Source: Floridanema aerugineum
Lineage (GTDB): Bacteria > Cyanobacteriota > Cyanobacteriia > Cyanobacteriales > Aerosakkonemataceae
Assembly (NCBI RefSeq): GCF_041929345.1
Contig: NZ_JBHFNQ010000143.1
Location: forward strand, 3,786 to 67,785
Reading direction: 5' to 3'
Length of the DNA stretch: 64,000 bases
Below the pieces are notes generated by a model that made no database searches, was not told the DNA's origin, and saw nothing but the letters and a program-made list of their open reading frames with translations. Made by a program: the position numbers and the translations under genes. Shown here in pieces: positions 45,206-54,209 of the stretch (positions are counted from its first letter, which is position 1; each line of letters starts with the position of its first letter).

Positions 45206-48127
45206 CTACTCACCAATAAACACCGGAATTTCTAACACAAATTCCGCTCCCTTTCCAGGTGCAGAATTACATCTCAATTGACCACCATGTTTTTCAGCTA
45301 CAATTTGGTAGCTAATTGATAAACCTAATCCAGTTCCTTTTCCTACAGGTTTAGTAGTAAAAAATGGGTCAAATAACCGTTTTCTCACTTCTTCCGTCAT
45401 TCCTAGCCCATTGTCAGCAATACTCACTACTACTATGTGGAAATTATCATTATTTTCTAATAAATAATCGCCCTGTAAACTATTTTCGCCTTCCCACAAC
45501 TGACGATCAAAGTGATTTTTAATTACGGAAGTGCGAATAGTAATTTTTCTCGGTTCTGGGACATTTTCCAAGGCATCGATCGCATTGCTGATAATGTTCA
45601 TGAACACTTGATTTAGTTGTCCTGCATAGCATTCTATTGCAGGCAAATTGCCGTATTCTTTGATTACTTGAATTTCTGGTTTACCTTGTCCACCTTTGAG
45701 ACGACTTTGTAAAATTAGTAGAGTATTATCAATTCCCTCATGAATATTTACTGGTTTCTTTTCCGCTTCATCTAACCGAGAGAAGTTTCTTAAAGATAGG
45801 ACAATTTGCCGAATCCGTTCTGTACCTACCTGCATGGAAGCTAATAATTTTGGTAAGTCTTCTTTAAGAAATTCTAAGTCAATATTTTCCGCTTCTTCGG
45901 TAATTTCTGTAACGGGATTTGGATAATATTGCTGATATAAATGTAGCAGTCCTAAGAGGTCGGCAATATAACCATTGGCATGGTCTAAATTGCCGTAAAT
46001 AAAGTTAACGGGATTGTTGATTTCATGAGCAATACCTGCTACCATTTGCCCTAAGCTAGACATTTTTTCTGTATGTACTAACTGGGCTTCGGTTTGTTTG
46101 AGGTTTTGTAGAGCATGACTCAGTTGTTGGGCTTGACTTTGGGCAGCAAAAGCAGCGGCACGAGTTTGGGCAAAAAGTTCGGCTTGATCGATCGCGATCG
46201 CCAACTGATCCACCACTGCTTTGAGTAATTCAACTTCGCTATTACTCCAAGGTCTAGCACCACTACAATGGCTACATACTACTGCACCTAATTGACCAGA
46301 ATGGGTTTGTAAAGGAATTAATAATTGTGAAGTAATAGCAAAACTATTTAAAAGCGATCGCGTTTGGTCATCTAAATTATTTGCATTATTAATATTGTCA
46401 ATCCAAATTGTTTCTAAATTCAAAATTTTTCTGGCTAAATTGGTGACTTTTTCGCTAGGGAAATCACCCAAAGAGCTAGGTAAATCGGGGTGACAAGCTT
46501 CATGAGTTACAGTTAAACTTGGGTTTTCTGGGTGAGGCCAACACCACAAGAAATGACAGCGATCGATTTGTAATAAACTGCGAATTTCATTTACTGCAAT
46601 TCCCAAAATTGTATCCAAATCTAAGGAATTCCGAATTTGGCTAGCTAATCTAAACAGCAAAGTTTCCCGGCGAGAAAGTAATTCCGATCTTGCCCAAGTG
46701 CGATCGATCGCCACAGCAATAGCATTAGCCATCCACTCCAGCATACTATGTGCTTCTTCGCTGAAACTTTGGCGACTAGAAAGCCCGATTACTCCCACTA
46801 AACGGTCTTCCACAATTAAAGGATAAGCAGCAAAAGCTTTCAGCAAAGAACAACTACAACTACCGATTTTTTGCAGCCATGATTTTACACCTAGCGAGTC
46901 TTGAGTTTGAATTTTATTATTTAAGTAAGGTTGGTGACTTTGCAGAATAAAATCAACAATTGAACTATCAGGATGTAGCCAATTACAAGCTGTTAAGTCT
47001 TCCCTTTCTCCGGTAAAACATTGTTTTCCCGACTGAGGAAAAGCACAATTAGCAGCAAAAGCGACCGCTTGCAATTGCAAATTTTCTGCTCCGGGGTTGA
47101 CTGTCCAAATGCAAGCACTCGCAGCATCCAGATGATCTACCATTATTTGCGTACAACGGTTGAGGATTTCTGTTAAATTACCACCCTGTCCTAAAGTAAT
47201 ACCAATCTCGGCGCTAAAAGCTGAGAGGCGCGATCGTTCCATTAACATCGCCTCTGCTTGTTTCCTCGCTGTCACATCCCTTAAATAAATTATTAAACCA
47301 TCATCATAAGGGCAAGCTCTCACCTCTAACCAAATACCTAGCGGTAAGTAAAACTCTTCAAAATGAGCCGTTACATTTTGAGCTAGTACCCTCTGGCATT
47401 CTGTAAATAAATTTGAATCTTCTATCCCCGGAAACTCCCGCCAAAAATTTTTCCCCACTAACTCTTCTTGAGCGTGCGGAAACATCTGCTCGGCTCTTGA
47501 ATTTAAATAGGTAATTTGCCACTGGCGATCCAAAGCAATAACAGCATCAGTAATGCTTTCAAATATTTTAGCTACATCCCAAGGTGCTTTTGATGGCATT
47601 GATTTAACCTTGATTAATTGATGACCTTGGAGGCAGAGTTGATTCCGTAACTCCAGTTTCCTCACAACCTGACGACCTAAAGCTTGAAATGCTCGGTAAA
47701 CTTGCCGAGAAATTTCTCGCGGTACATAATCCATTACAGATAAAGTACCCAAAATTACACCTTGAGTTGTCACCAAAGGAACAGCCGCATAAAATCTAAT
47801 TTTGGGATTTAGCTGTACTGCTCTAAGCAAGGCAAACCTGCGATCGGCTAAGGTATCTCGAATAACTAGTAGGTCAGTTTGATGGGTGGTAAAAGCGCAC
47901 AAATCTTCACATTGTTGGGCTTCAGTTGTACTCAATCCCAATTTTGATTTTAGTAACAGTTTTTTACCCTTAAGCAACCTAATCACAGCAATTGGAGTTT
48001 GGCAAATATAAGCTGCTAGACTAGTCAGGTCGTCGAAATCAGCCTCAGAATTATTATCTGTTTCATACTCGATATGGCTCAAATTATAGAGTTTCTGTGC
48101 TGTCCGATTTCCTGACAATGCTTTCAT
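45206..48127 (-). CDS. GAF-PAS-GAF-GAF histidine kinase
   Basis: 973 residues, all soluble. GAF at ~20-160, PAS at ~183-290 (DAVIALDRQWQITYLN), GAF at ~300-475, GAF at ~490-650, then a coiled coil and HisKA with MVAGIAHEINNPVNF (His701). The HATPase carries MNIISNAIDAL (Asn848), ADNGLGM and GKGTGLGLS (929-937). No conserved chromophore cysteine stands out, so light sensing cannot be claimed. ATG follows AAGGGGG. A CheY-like gene lies divergently, 480 bases away, and could be its partner (inference). Confidence 0.9.
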   Translation of the reverse strand: MKALSGNRTAQKLYNLSHIEYETDNNSEADFDDLTSLAAYICQTPIAVIRLLKGKKLLLKSKLGLSTTEAQQCEDLCAFTTHQTDLLVIRDTLADRRFALLRAVQLNPKIRFYAAVPLVTTQGVILGTLSVMDYVPREISRQVYRAFQALGRQVVRKLELRNQLCLQGHQLIKVKSMPSKAPWDVAKIFESITDAVIALDRQWQITYLNSRAEQMFPHAQEELVGKNFWREFPGIEDSNLFTECQRVLAQNVTAHFEEFYLPLGIWLEVRACPYDDGLIIYLRDVTARKQAEAMLMERSRLSAFSAEIGITLGQGGNLTEILNRCTQIMVDHLDAASACIWTVNPGAENLQLQAVAFAANCAFPQSGKQCFTGEREDLTACNWLHPDSSIVDFILQSHQPYLNNKIQTQDSLGVKSWLQKIGSCSCSLLKAFAAYPLIVEDRLVGVIGLSSRQSFSEEAHSMLEWMANAIAVAIDRTWARSELLSRRETLLFRLASQIRNSLDLDTILGIAVNEIRSLLQIDRCHFLWCWPHPENPSLTVTHEACHPDLPSSLGDFPSEKVTNLARKILNLETIWIDNINNANNLDDQTRSLLNSFAITSQLLIPLQTHSGQLGAVVCSHCSGARPWSNSEVELLKAVVDQLAIAIDQAELFAQTRAAAFAAQSQAQQLSHALQNLKQTEAQLVHTEKMSSLGQMVAGIAHEINNPVNFIYGNLDHANGYIADLLGLLHLYQQYYPNPVTEITEEAENIDLEFLKEDLPKLLASMQVGTERIRQIVLSLRNFSRLDEAEKKPVNIHEGIDNTLLILQSRLKGGQGKPEIQVIKEYGNLPAIECYAGQLNQVFMNIISNAIDALENVPEPRKITIRTSVIKNHFDRQLWEGENSLQGDYLLENNDNFHIVVVSIADNGLGMTEEVRKRLFDPFFTTKPVGKGTGLGLSISYQIVAEKHGGQLRCNSAPGKGAEFVLEIPVFIGE

Positions 48128-48612
48128 CTTTTGTGCCCCCTTGAATGTATAATAATTAACCTATCTCTTCTTTAGTATGGGTTGCCCTATAAAAATCTTT
48201 TTATTTTTCTTAGCTCGATCGTCCCTTGAGTGATTTTTTTATATTTCTTTTACACTAACGTTCCACAAACCTTTTACCGAGTATAACTTTAGCTAAACTT
48301 CCAATTTAAACCTTTGCCCTTTGCCTAAATTTACCAAGTATGTTTATTCTTTATCATGCCCATCAACAAGCCCAGTATTATAGTTTGGTTCTTAAAATTA
48401 TTTTAATAACACGCTGTATTAATTTAAATTAAATTTAATCTTTCTTTAGGTGTATTTACAAAAATTTATGCTTAAAATTTTTAATAGTTATTTCTATTGT
48501 AGTCATATTAAATAATCAACTACAATTGTATATAAAATAATACTAAGGTTTACTTGAGAAACAAGTTAAAGTTGTGGTACAACCATCAACTCGAAGACGG
48601 GAGATAGAAGGT
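48128..48612. other. AT-rich divergent intergenic region
   Basis: Between the large kinase and the response regulator; no repeat or RNA structure that I can support. It should hold both promoters. Confidence 0.4.
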
Positions 48613-49026
48613 ATGTCTTCAAATTTAGGCCATATTTCAACAGTGCTGACGGTGGATGATAGCGTCGTCATGCAAGAGATGATTAAAAGAGCTTTAGGGC
48701 GAGATTATCGGGTAATAGTAGCTAGCAATGCAGTTGATGCTTTAGCACTGATTTACCACGAAAAGATCTCCGTATTATTACTCGATGTTTCAATGCCTGG
48801 AATCGATGGGTTAGAATTTTGCCGAACAGTACGTAATTTACCGCAGTTCCGCGATTTACCAATAATTATGTTGACGGCAAGAGACAAACTTTTTGATAAA
48901 GTACAAGGACGTTTAGCGGGTGCTACGGAATATTTAACTAAACCTTTTGATGCTCAGCAATTACAGCAAGTAGTGGAAAAGTTTGTTAATGGAAATTTAG
49001 CAGCAGAAGTCCCCGGAGAAGCTTAA
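48613..49026 (+). CDS. Single-domain response regulator (CheY-like)
   Basis: 137 residues from ATG 48613, which follows GGGAG with 9-base spacing; upstream in-frame GTG (48574) adds 13 residues of poor quality. A receiver domain only: acidic pair Asp15/16 (TVDDS), phospho-acceptor Asp58 (LLLDVSMPG), Thr88 (MLTARD) and Lys110 (YLTKPF). No output domain follows, so it should act by binding another protein, as CheY, PatA-like or phosphorelay regulators do. Confidence 0.9.
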   Translation: MSSNLGHISTVLTVDDSVVMQEMIKRALGRDYRVIVASNAVDALALIYHEKISVLLLDVSMPGIDGLEFCRTVRNLPQFRDLPIIMLTARDKLFDKVQGRLAGATEYLTKPFDAQQLQQVVEKFVNGNLAAEVPGEA

Positions 49027-49168
49027 TTCGGTTAGTTAGTTAGCCAAAGGAAGCTTTCTTGAATTAGGATAAATAGGAAAAAGCTTTTTTGTGAATACTC
49101 CTCCTCAAATGCAAAATTTATTCAGGTTAAATTTGGATTTTGGCAAGGGTAAGACTTGGTTGACACTG

Positions 49169-49696
49169 CTATTTTTGCTGAAGTAATTCCCGAATAGCCC
49201 GTAATCCTGAATCATTAGGAAGTGAGCTAGAATGCACTTGTTTTAGCCAGTTAGCTGCTTCCCAAAGTTCCATTTTGCGGTACTTACATAGATAGGCGAT
49301 GCAAACTGTTGGGGAACGTTCAATTCCGGCTAAACAATGAACGAATATGGGAGTGTTTTTTTGGATGTTTTGGTGAACGATATCTACAGCTTCAGCTAAC
49401 TGTTCTGCTGTCATTTCTGTAGTGTAATGTCGATCGGGTAAAACTACGCGGAAACATTGGAAATTTTGGGTAATTTCCTCTGGTAAAACTCCTTCTTGTT
49501 CGCTACAAAGGGAAAGTACTGTTTTAATCTTGGCTTTGAGCAGTTGTTCCCCATCACCTGCTTGAGGTAATCTACCAATTGCTAATTTCTGCGGAATTAC
49601 CCAATCTACAGAAAACAGCTTTTTCCTACTGGTAGTATTATCATCAGTAGTAGATTGGGGTTCCATTCCTAATAGCTTTTTGAACTGATTAATCAT
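49169..49696 (-). CDS. Dual-specificity protein phosphatase
   Basis: 175 residues. The signature HCLAGIERS (His120-Cys121-x5-Arg127-Ser128) is the cysteine phosphatase loop, and Asp88 (LPDRHY) fits the general acid. Preceding elements IGRLPQAG and IKTVLSLC match the DSP fold. It is likely soluble and could remove phosphate from Ser/Thr/Tyr. Last of a tight four-gene operon (gaps of 12-15, 8 and 21 bases). Confidence 0.88.
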   Translation of the reverse strand: MINQFKKLLGMEPQSTTDDNTTSRKKLFSVDWVIPQKLAIGRLPQAGDGEQLLKAKIKTVLSLCSEQEGVLPEEITQNFQCFRVVLPDRHYTTEMTAEQLAEAVDIVHQNIQKNTPIFVHCLAGIERSPTVCIAYLCKYRKMELWEAANWLKQVHSSSLPNDSGLRAIRELLQQK

Positions 49697-49717
49697 TGAT
49701 TATCCTAAAAATCCATT

Positions 49718-50149
49718 TCATAAATAAGTTAAAAATTTTTCGGGAACTAGCTTTAATTCTCCCGATTTGAACTTTTCAATTTCTACCCAGAGAGCAGTTT
49801 TTTGGCGTTTCTTTTCAGGGAAATTGATGCTGGACAAATGGTAAAATTTAGGGTCAACAAAATCGCATTCATAAACGAATAAAATTTCGTGTCCCTGCTT
49901 ACCATTGAAAGTAAAAATACTTTCCAGACAACCCAAATATTTGATATTGGTTAATTCTGCCTGAATTTCTTCGTCAAATTCGCGCTTTAAGGCAGCTTCA
50001 CTAGTTTCGCCAAATTCGACACCGCCACCCATAGCGCGGTAAAAGTGTTTTTCTGTGTCAGGGTCAAAACCTTGGGACAGAAAAACGCGCTGGGCGAGAT
50101 CGCGAACGATCCCCAAAGCTAAAACCCGAATTTCACCCTCTTTGAGCAT
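49718..50149 (-). CDS. Nudix hydrolase
   Basis: 143 residues with a full Nudix box: GGGVEFGETSEAALKREF followed by DEEIQAEL (G-x5-E-x7-REUxEExGU pattern). Substrates of this family are nucleoside diphosphates linked to other groups; the substrate here is unknown. It starts eight bases after the DUF3531 stop codon. Confidence 0.9.
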   Translation of the reverse strand: MLKEGEIRVLALGIVRDLAQRVFLSQGFDPDTEKHFYRAMGGGVEFGETSEAALKREFDEEIQAELTNIKYLGCLESIFTFNGKQGHEILFVYECDFVDPKFYHLSSINFPEKKRQKTALWVEIEKFKSGELKLVPEKFLTYL

Positions 50150-50157
50150 AAACTTAA

Positions 50158-50604
50158 TTAGTTATCGTAAACGCTAGCTTCCCGTTGTCTAGTTACAGGC
50201 CAATCTTTATTTTCGCCTCCAACAAATAAAGTTTCAATGGTGACATACTCCTTACTCAATTGTTGCAGAGCATTGACTAAAACATCAAGAGCGATCGCAT
50301 CACTAGTACCCAAATCAAACCAGCAACGCGCCCAAGTTCCCTGATATTCCACCTCACTCATATTGTGCATCAGGGCCATGAAACTTTCATCAGCAGCACC
50401 TTGGTCATAATCCATGTAACTGATATCTATACCAGTATCTTGAACTTGCAGATTTTCGGCATTAAAACCTCCCAATTTTCCTAACAAAAACCAGGAATCA
50501 AAAACTTCTTCAATGTACTGTTTTTCCTTGGGACTAGGAACAGTTGGGAACTGTAACCAAATCCATAAATCAAAAGGATCGAACTCCCGAAACTCTATTT
50601 TCAT
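50158..50604 (-). CDS. DUF3531 family protein
   Basis: 148 residues of a family conserved in cyanobacteria and plant chloroplasts, with unknown role. Typical segments are FDPFDLWIWLQF, EEVFDSWFLLGKLGGFNAENLQV-like text and YDQGAADESFMALMHNMSE. No membrane segment. Cotranscribed with the TPR gene upstream. Confidence 0.88.
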   Translation of the reverse strand: MKIEFREFDPFDLWIWLQFPTVPSPKEKQYIEEVFDSWFLLGKLGGFNAENLQVQDTGIDISYMDYDQGAADESFMALMHNMSEVEYQGTWARCWFDLGTSDAIALDVLVNALQQLSKEYVTIETLFVGGENKDWPVTRQREASVYDN

Positions 50605-50618
50605 GTTTTCAATCTCAA

Positions 50619-51659
50619 CTAATCTAATTTAGGTAACTGACTCAAACTAGGCCCCCATTTTCCTGCCATTGCTCTGACCTGATTCCGCATCGCGCTACAA
50701 TTGCGTTTGTTTTGTTCAGTGCGATCGATAGTATTTTGACTTTTGCATTGTTCGCGGACAATTTGCGCCACCATTTCTTTTGGTAATTGTTCCGAGTTAG
50801 CCAAAGCTAACTGAAAATATTTTTGCGCTTCTTGGTCTTGCTTGGCATCGACTAAAATTTGTGCCTTTAAATAGTTTAACTCTGGATTGTTCGGTGTTTC
50901 CTGCAAAGCGCGATCGACATATTCCTGTGCTTGCTCATATTGTTTCAAATCTCGACGACCCACAGCAATTCCGCGATAAGCTAAATAACTAGGAGCCGCT
51001 TTTTCCAAACGTTGAATTGCCAATTCAGGATTAGAAAAAGGTAAATTTACCGAAATTAATAAATCTAACCAACCTTTGAGCAAATTAAACTCTGGATCTT
51101 CCGGTGCGATCTTTTCCGCCTCATCTAAATTGCGGTAAACCTCCTGTAATTTACCTAAAGCTTCAGTCGCGCCGCTGAGGGTTCCCTTCTCCGTAATTAC
51201 CGCAGCCGCATCCAAACCATGACTAACAGCTACGTAAAGATTACCACGTAAGGGATCGATCGCCTTTAATTTTTCCGCAGTTTCACGGGTCTTGGTAGCG
51301 TAAGATTTAAAAGAGTCCAACAAAGCTTGATTTTTCTTATCACTTTGCCAATCAGTGTAAACCATAGAAGCTTTCATCGCATAAATCAGTGGTTCATCAG
51401 GTTCTTCCACTGCTGCTTCCGGCAAATAAATTTCTGTGGCTGATTTGTAATTTCCCTCGCGAAACACAGCATTAAAAGCAGCTGAGGTCTTTTCCCCTAT
51501 AGGTTTGGGGTTATTGCTGCGGAAAGGATCTCCCGCCATCGCTAAATTTACTGATAAGCTGAGAGCCATTATCAGCGAACCGATGAGCGATCGACACTTA
51601 CTCGATGATAACCCACTAACAGCAAAAAATTTTTTAGGAATAGAAAACATCTCTCTCAT
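50619..51659 (-). CDS. Exported TPR protein of the Sll0314/Alr1548 family
   Basis: 346 residues from ATG 51659 (a GTG precedes it directly at 51662). A signal-like segment (LIGSLIMALSLSVNLAMAGDP) ends near residue 44. TPR-like helices follow, clearest at ~245-295 (YEQAQEYVDRALQETPNNPE LNYLKAQILVDAKQDQ). The C-terminal RTEQNKRNCSAMRNQ with cysteines is typical of this cyanobacterial family. Its first-gene position in the operon suggests expression with DUF3531, Nudix and phosphatase proteins. Confidence 0.8.
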   Translation of the reverse strand: MREMFSIPKKFFAVSGLSSSKCRSLIGSLIMALSLSVNLAMAGDPFRSNNPKPIGEKTSAAFNAVFREGNYKSATEIYLPEAAVEEPDEPLIYAMKASMVYTDWQSDKKNQALLDSFKSYATKTRETAEKLKAIDPLRGNLYVAVSHGLDAAAVITEKGTLSGATEALGKLQEVYRNLDEAEKIAPEDPEFNLLKGWLDLLISVNLPFSNPELAIQRLEKAAPSYLAYRGIAVGRRDLKQYEQAQEYVDRALQETPNNPELNYLKAQILVDAKQDQEAQKYFQLALANSEQLPKEMVAQIVREQCKSQNTIDRTEQNKRNCSAMRNQVRAMAGKWGPSLSQLPKLD

Positions 51660-51734
51660 CACCTCATTCCTTCTAAACCTTAATTCTGAATAATGCCAAA
51701 GCCAAGACGCAAAGTTAAATCATACTGTTCCTGC

Positions 51735-51868
51735 GAGTGAACAGAGGAGAAGAGGGGATAAGGGGACAAGGAGACAAGGAAACTCTTTAACTTAAAACTC
51801 AAAACTTAAAACTCAAAACTTTCTCCCCTGCCCCCCTGCTCCCCTGCCCCTCTGCCCCCAATCCCCCT
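51735..51868. repeat. Purine/pyrimidine-rich compound repeats
   Basis: GGGGACAAGGAGACAAGG-type units, AAAACTT/AAAACTC heptamers and a CCCCTGC run. Same type as the repeats at 367-459. Non-coding. Confidence 0.7.
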
Positions 51869-51909
51869 TATGCCACAATGATGACAGAATGGTTCATATT
51901 TTTTACTGA

Positions 51910-52611
51910 ATGCTCTATCTTCGAGAACTTAGTTATCACCCCACAGCTACCCCAACACCGATTTTAAAATCCATTAACCTGGAATTAGCACCGCAGCAAA
52001 TGGGGTTAGTGATCGGGCCTAGTGGTTCCGGCAAAAGTACCTTATTAGAAGTGTTGGCTGGGTTAAGTGAAAACACATCAGGCAGGGTATTGTGGCGAGA
52101 TCAGGAATTGACACCTGAACATTTGCAACAATTAGCTGGGTTAGTGTTTCAGTTTCCCGAACGTTATTTCTGTGGTAGTACTATTTTGGAAGAATTGCGC
52201 TTGGGACATCCAGAATTAGGTTCCCAGCGAGTTCAGGAAGCATTGACAGAAGTGGGATTAGCTCATTTATCATTAGGAACTTCCCCACATTCTTTAAGTG
52301 GTGGACAACAGAGACGCTTGGCTTTAGCAGTGCAGTTAATTCGTCAGCCGCATTTATTATTGTTGGATGAACCGACTGCTGGGTTAGATTGGTCGATGCG
52401 TCGTCAATTGGTGAATTTGTTAGCAAAATTAAAGAAACATTTAAGTTTATTTGTTGTGACTCACGATGCGGGAGATTTGTTAGCAATAGCCGATCGCTGT
52501 TGGACATTAAATCATGGCGAATTAATATCCGTTGACCCAGCTACACTGAGAACTGAAAACTCCAAAAGCAGGAGTGCTGAGGAACAAGGGGGAACAATTA
52601 CTGTTAAGTAA
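51910..52611 (+). CDS. ABC transporter ATP-binding protein (ECF/CbiO-like)
   Basis: 233 residues with Walker A GPSGSGKST (36-44), Q-loop Gln81 (FQFPERYF), signature LSGGQ (129-133) and Walker B LLLLDEP (149-155). The FQFPERYF segment is typical of energy-coupling-factor-type ATPases (CbiO/EcfA). No permease gene is adjacent, so the transported substrate is unknown. It ends three bases before rsmG, with which it is probably cotranscribed. Confidence 0.9.
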   Translation: MLYLRELSYHPTATPTPILKSINLELAPQQMGLVIGPSGSGKSTLLEVLAGLSENTSGRVLWRDQELTPEHLQQLAGLVFQFPERYFCGSTILEELRLGHPELGSQRVQEALTEVGLAHLSLGTSPHSLSGGQQRRLALAVQLIRQPHLLLLDEPTAGLDWSMRRQLVNLLAKLKKHLSLFVVTHDAGDLLAIADRCWTLNHGELISVDPATLRTENSKSRSAEEQGGTITVK

Positions 52612-52614
52612 GCA

Positions 52615-53373
52615 ATGAGTAATTCAATAGAAACGCCACAACTGCCGGAAATGTCCGAACTCTGGCAGAAAACCTTAAATTGGCAACCGAGTAATGGGGA
52701 ATTAAGCCAATTTCAATTACTTTATGAGTTAATTTGTCAAGGAAATCGCCAACTAAATTTAACGCGAATTACTGAACCGACTGATTTTTGGGAAAAACAT
52801 CTTTGGGATTCTTTGCGGGGAATTTCCCGATTTTTGGGTAAGACAGAATTAGATTGTAGGACAGGCATCTTGCCTGTCATCCCCAATCCCCAAGTAATTG
52901 ATATCGGAACTGGTGCAGGTTTTCCAGGTGTACCCATTGCCATTACTCAACCAAATTGGCAGGTAACTTTGCTCGATTCGACTCGCAAGAAATTGACTTT
53001 TTTAGATAGTTTGATTTCCGAATTAGAACTTAAAAATGCTACCACTTTAACAGGTCGGGCGGAAGAATTGGGCAAGCAATCTCAATATAGAGAAGTTTAT
53101 GATATTGCGGTAATTCGCGCAGTTGGATCGGCTTTAGTTTGTGCGGAATATGCTTTGCCATTTCTCAAAGTTGGTGGGTTGGCAATTCTGTATCGTGGTA
53201 ATTGGACGGAGGAAGAAGCGGTAGATTTGCGATCGACTTTATTGAGTTTGGGAGGTGCGATCGAATTAATCGATCCTTTTACCACACCAATTAGTAACAG
53301 CATTCGTCATTGTTTGCATCTGCGAAAAGTCGCAGTTATTGAACCAGGTAAAAAGGTGAAATTTCCAAAGTAA
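52615..53373 (+). CDS. rsmG: 16S rRNA (guanine-527-N7)-methyltransferase RsmG
   Basis: 252 residues of RsmG/GidB, which methylates G527 of 16S rRNA using S-adenosylmethionine. The family motifs LWDSLRGI, VIDIGTGAGFPGVPIAI (residues 94-110) and RAEELGKQ are present, followed by AVIRAVGS. Residues 82-88 (RTGILPV) are a translated repeat: a 19-base palindrome (52860-52878) sits in frame in the loop between LWDSL and the SAM motif. The ATG overlaps nothing; spacing to the ABC gene is three bases. Confidence 0.92.
   Translation: MSNSIETPQLPEMSELWQKTLNWQPSNGELSQFQLLYELICQGNRQLNLTRITEPTDFWEKHLWDSLRGISRFLGKTELDCRTGILPVIPNPQVIDIGTGAGFPGVPIAITQPNWQVTLLDSTRKKLTFLDSLISELELKNATTLTGRAEELGKQSQYREVYDIAVIRAVGSALVCAEYALPFLKVGGLAILYRGNWTEEEAVDLRSTLLSLGGAIELIDPFTTPISNSIRHCLHLRKVAVIEPGKKVKFPK
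52860..52878. repeat. In-frame GACAGGCATCTTGCCTGTC palindrome within rsmG
   Basis: GACAGGCA-TCT-TGCCTGTC, a widespread cyanobacterial repeat whose translation reads RTGILPV. It lies in a loop of RsmG outside the catalytic motifs, so the enzyme may tolerate it. Confidence 0.8.
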
Positions 53374-53375
53374 AA

Positions 53376-53409
53376 ATGGTGCGTTACACCCTTGGTTAAC
53401 GCACCCTAC
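53376..53409. repeat. GTAGGGTGCGTTA palindromic repeat between rsmG and sod
   Basis: ATGGTGCGTTA...TAACGCACCCTAC; it starts two bases after the rsmG stop and sits between converging genes, where it could act as a bidirectional mRNA end. Confidence 0.75.
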
Positions 53410-53414
53410 ATTAT

Positions 53415-54158
53415 TTAAGTTGCGGCGGTAAAACGTTTGTTAATTTCATCCCAGTTTAGGGTATTCCACCAAGCATCCAAATAGTCAGCGCGACGGTTTT
53501 GGTATTTCAAATAATAAGCGTGTTCCCAAACATCGTTACCCATAATGGGAAATTTTCCTTCCATTAATGGACTGTCTTGGTTAGCAGTACTCATTACTCC
53601 TAATTTACCATCGGGGTTACGAACTAACCAAACCCAACCACTACCAAAACGTCTGCTACCAGACTGATTAAATAGTCGTTTGAATTCGGCAAAATTACCA
53701 AAAGCTTTATTAATAGCAGTAGCAATTTCACCTGTGGGCTCTCCACCGCCATTTGGTTTCATGATTCGCCAAAACATACTATGGTTATAATGTCCGCCGC
53801 CATTATTGCGAACGGTGGTGCGAATATCTTGTGGTATATTGTCCATATTTCGCAGTAATTGTTCAACGGTTTGACCTTTTAAGTTAGGATATTTGGCGAT
53901 CGCATCATTCAAATTCTTCACATAAGCTGCATGATGTTTATCATGGTGAAATTGCATCGTTCGCGCATCAATATGCGGTTCTAAAGCATCATAGCTGTAT
54001 GGTAAAGGTGGCAGTGTAAAAACCCCCGTGTTTTGTGCTACATTCGTCTCACTTTCTGCGGTGGTAATATTATCTCCAGATGCTAGACAAGCACCCAAAG
54101 TCACCGCACCAATACTGCTTCCAGCTAAAACCAAAAAATTGCGACGATTGAGAATCAT
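53415..54158 (-). CDS. sodA: Exported Mn-type superoxide dismutase with Tat/lipoprotein signal
   Basis: 247 residues from ATG 54158; a GTG start seven codons upstream (54179) is possible. The N-terminus has a twin-arginine motif (NRRNFLVLAG) and a lipobox LGAC (Cys24), so it is probably exported folded and lipid-anchored. The enzyme part has the metal ligands in QFHHDKHHAAYV, GGGHYNHSMFW and DVWEHAYYLKY, and ANQDSPLM with a Gln, all of Mn type. It would remove superoxide outside the cytoplasm. Confidence 0.9.
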   Translation of the reverse strand: MILNRRNFLVLAGSSIGAVTLGACLASGDNITTAESETNVAQNTGVFTLPPLPYSYDALEPHIDARTMQFHHDKHHAAYVKNLNDAIAKYPNLKGQTVEQLLRNMDNIPQDIRTTVRNNGGGHYNHSMFWRIMKPNGGGEPTGEIATAINKAFGNFAEFKRLFNQSGSRRFGSGWVWLVRNPDGKLGVMSTANQDSPLMEGKFPIMGNDVWEHAYYLKYQNRRADYLDAWWNTLNWDEINKRFTAAT

Positions 54159-54209
54159 AAGCACTACCAACTCTTTCACTTTCTCAGTTTAAACGCATTT
54201 TCAAAATAT

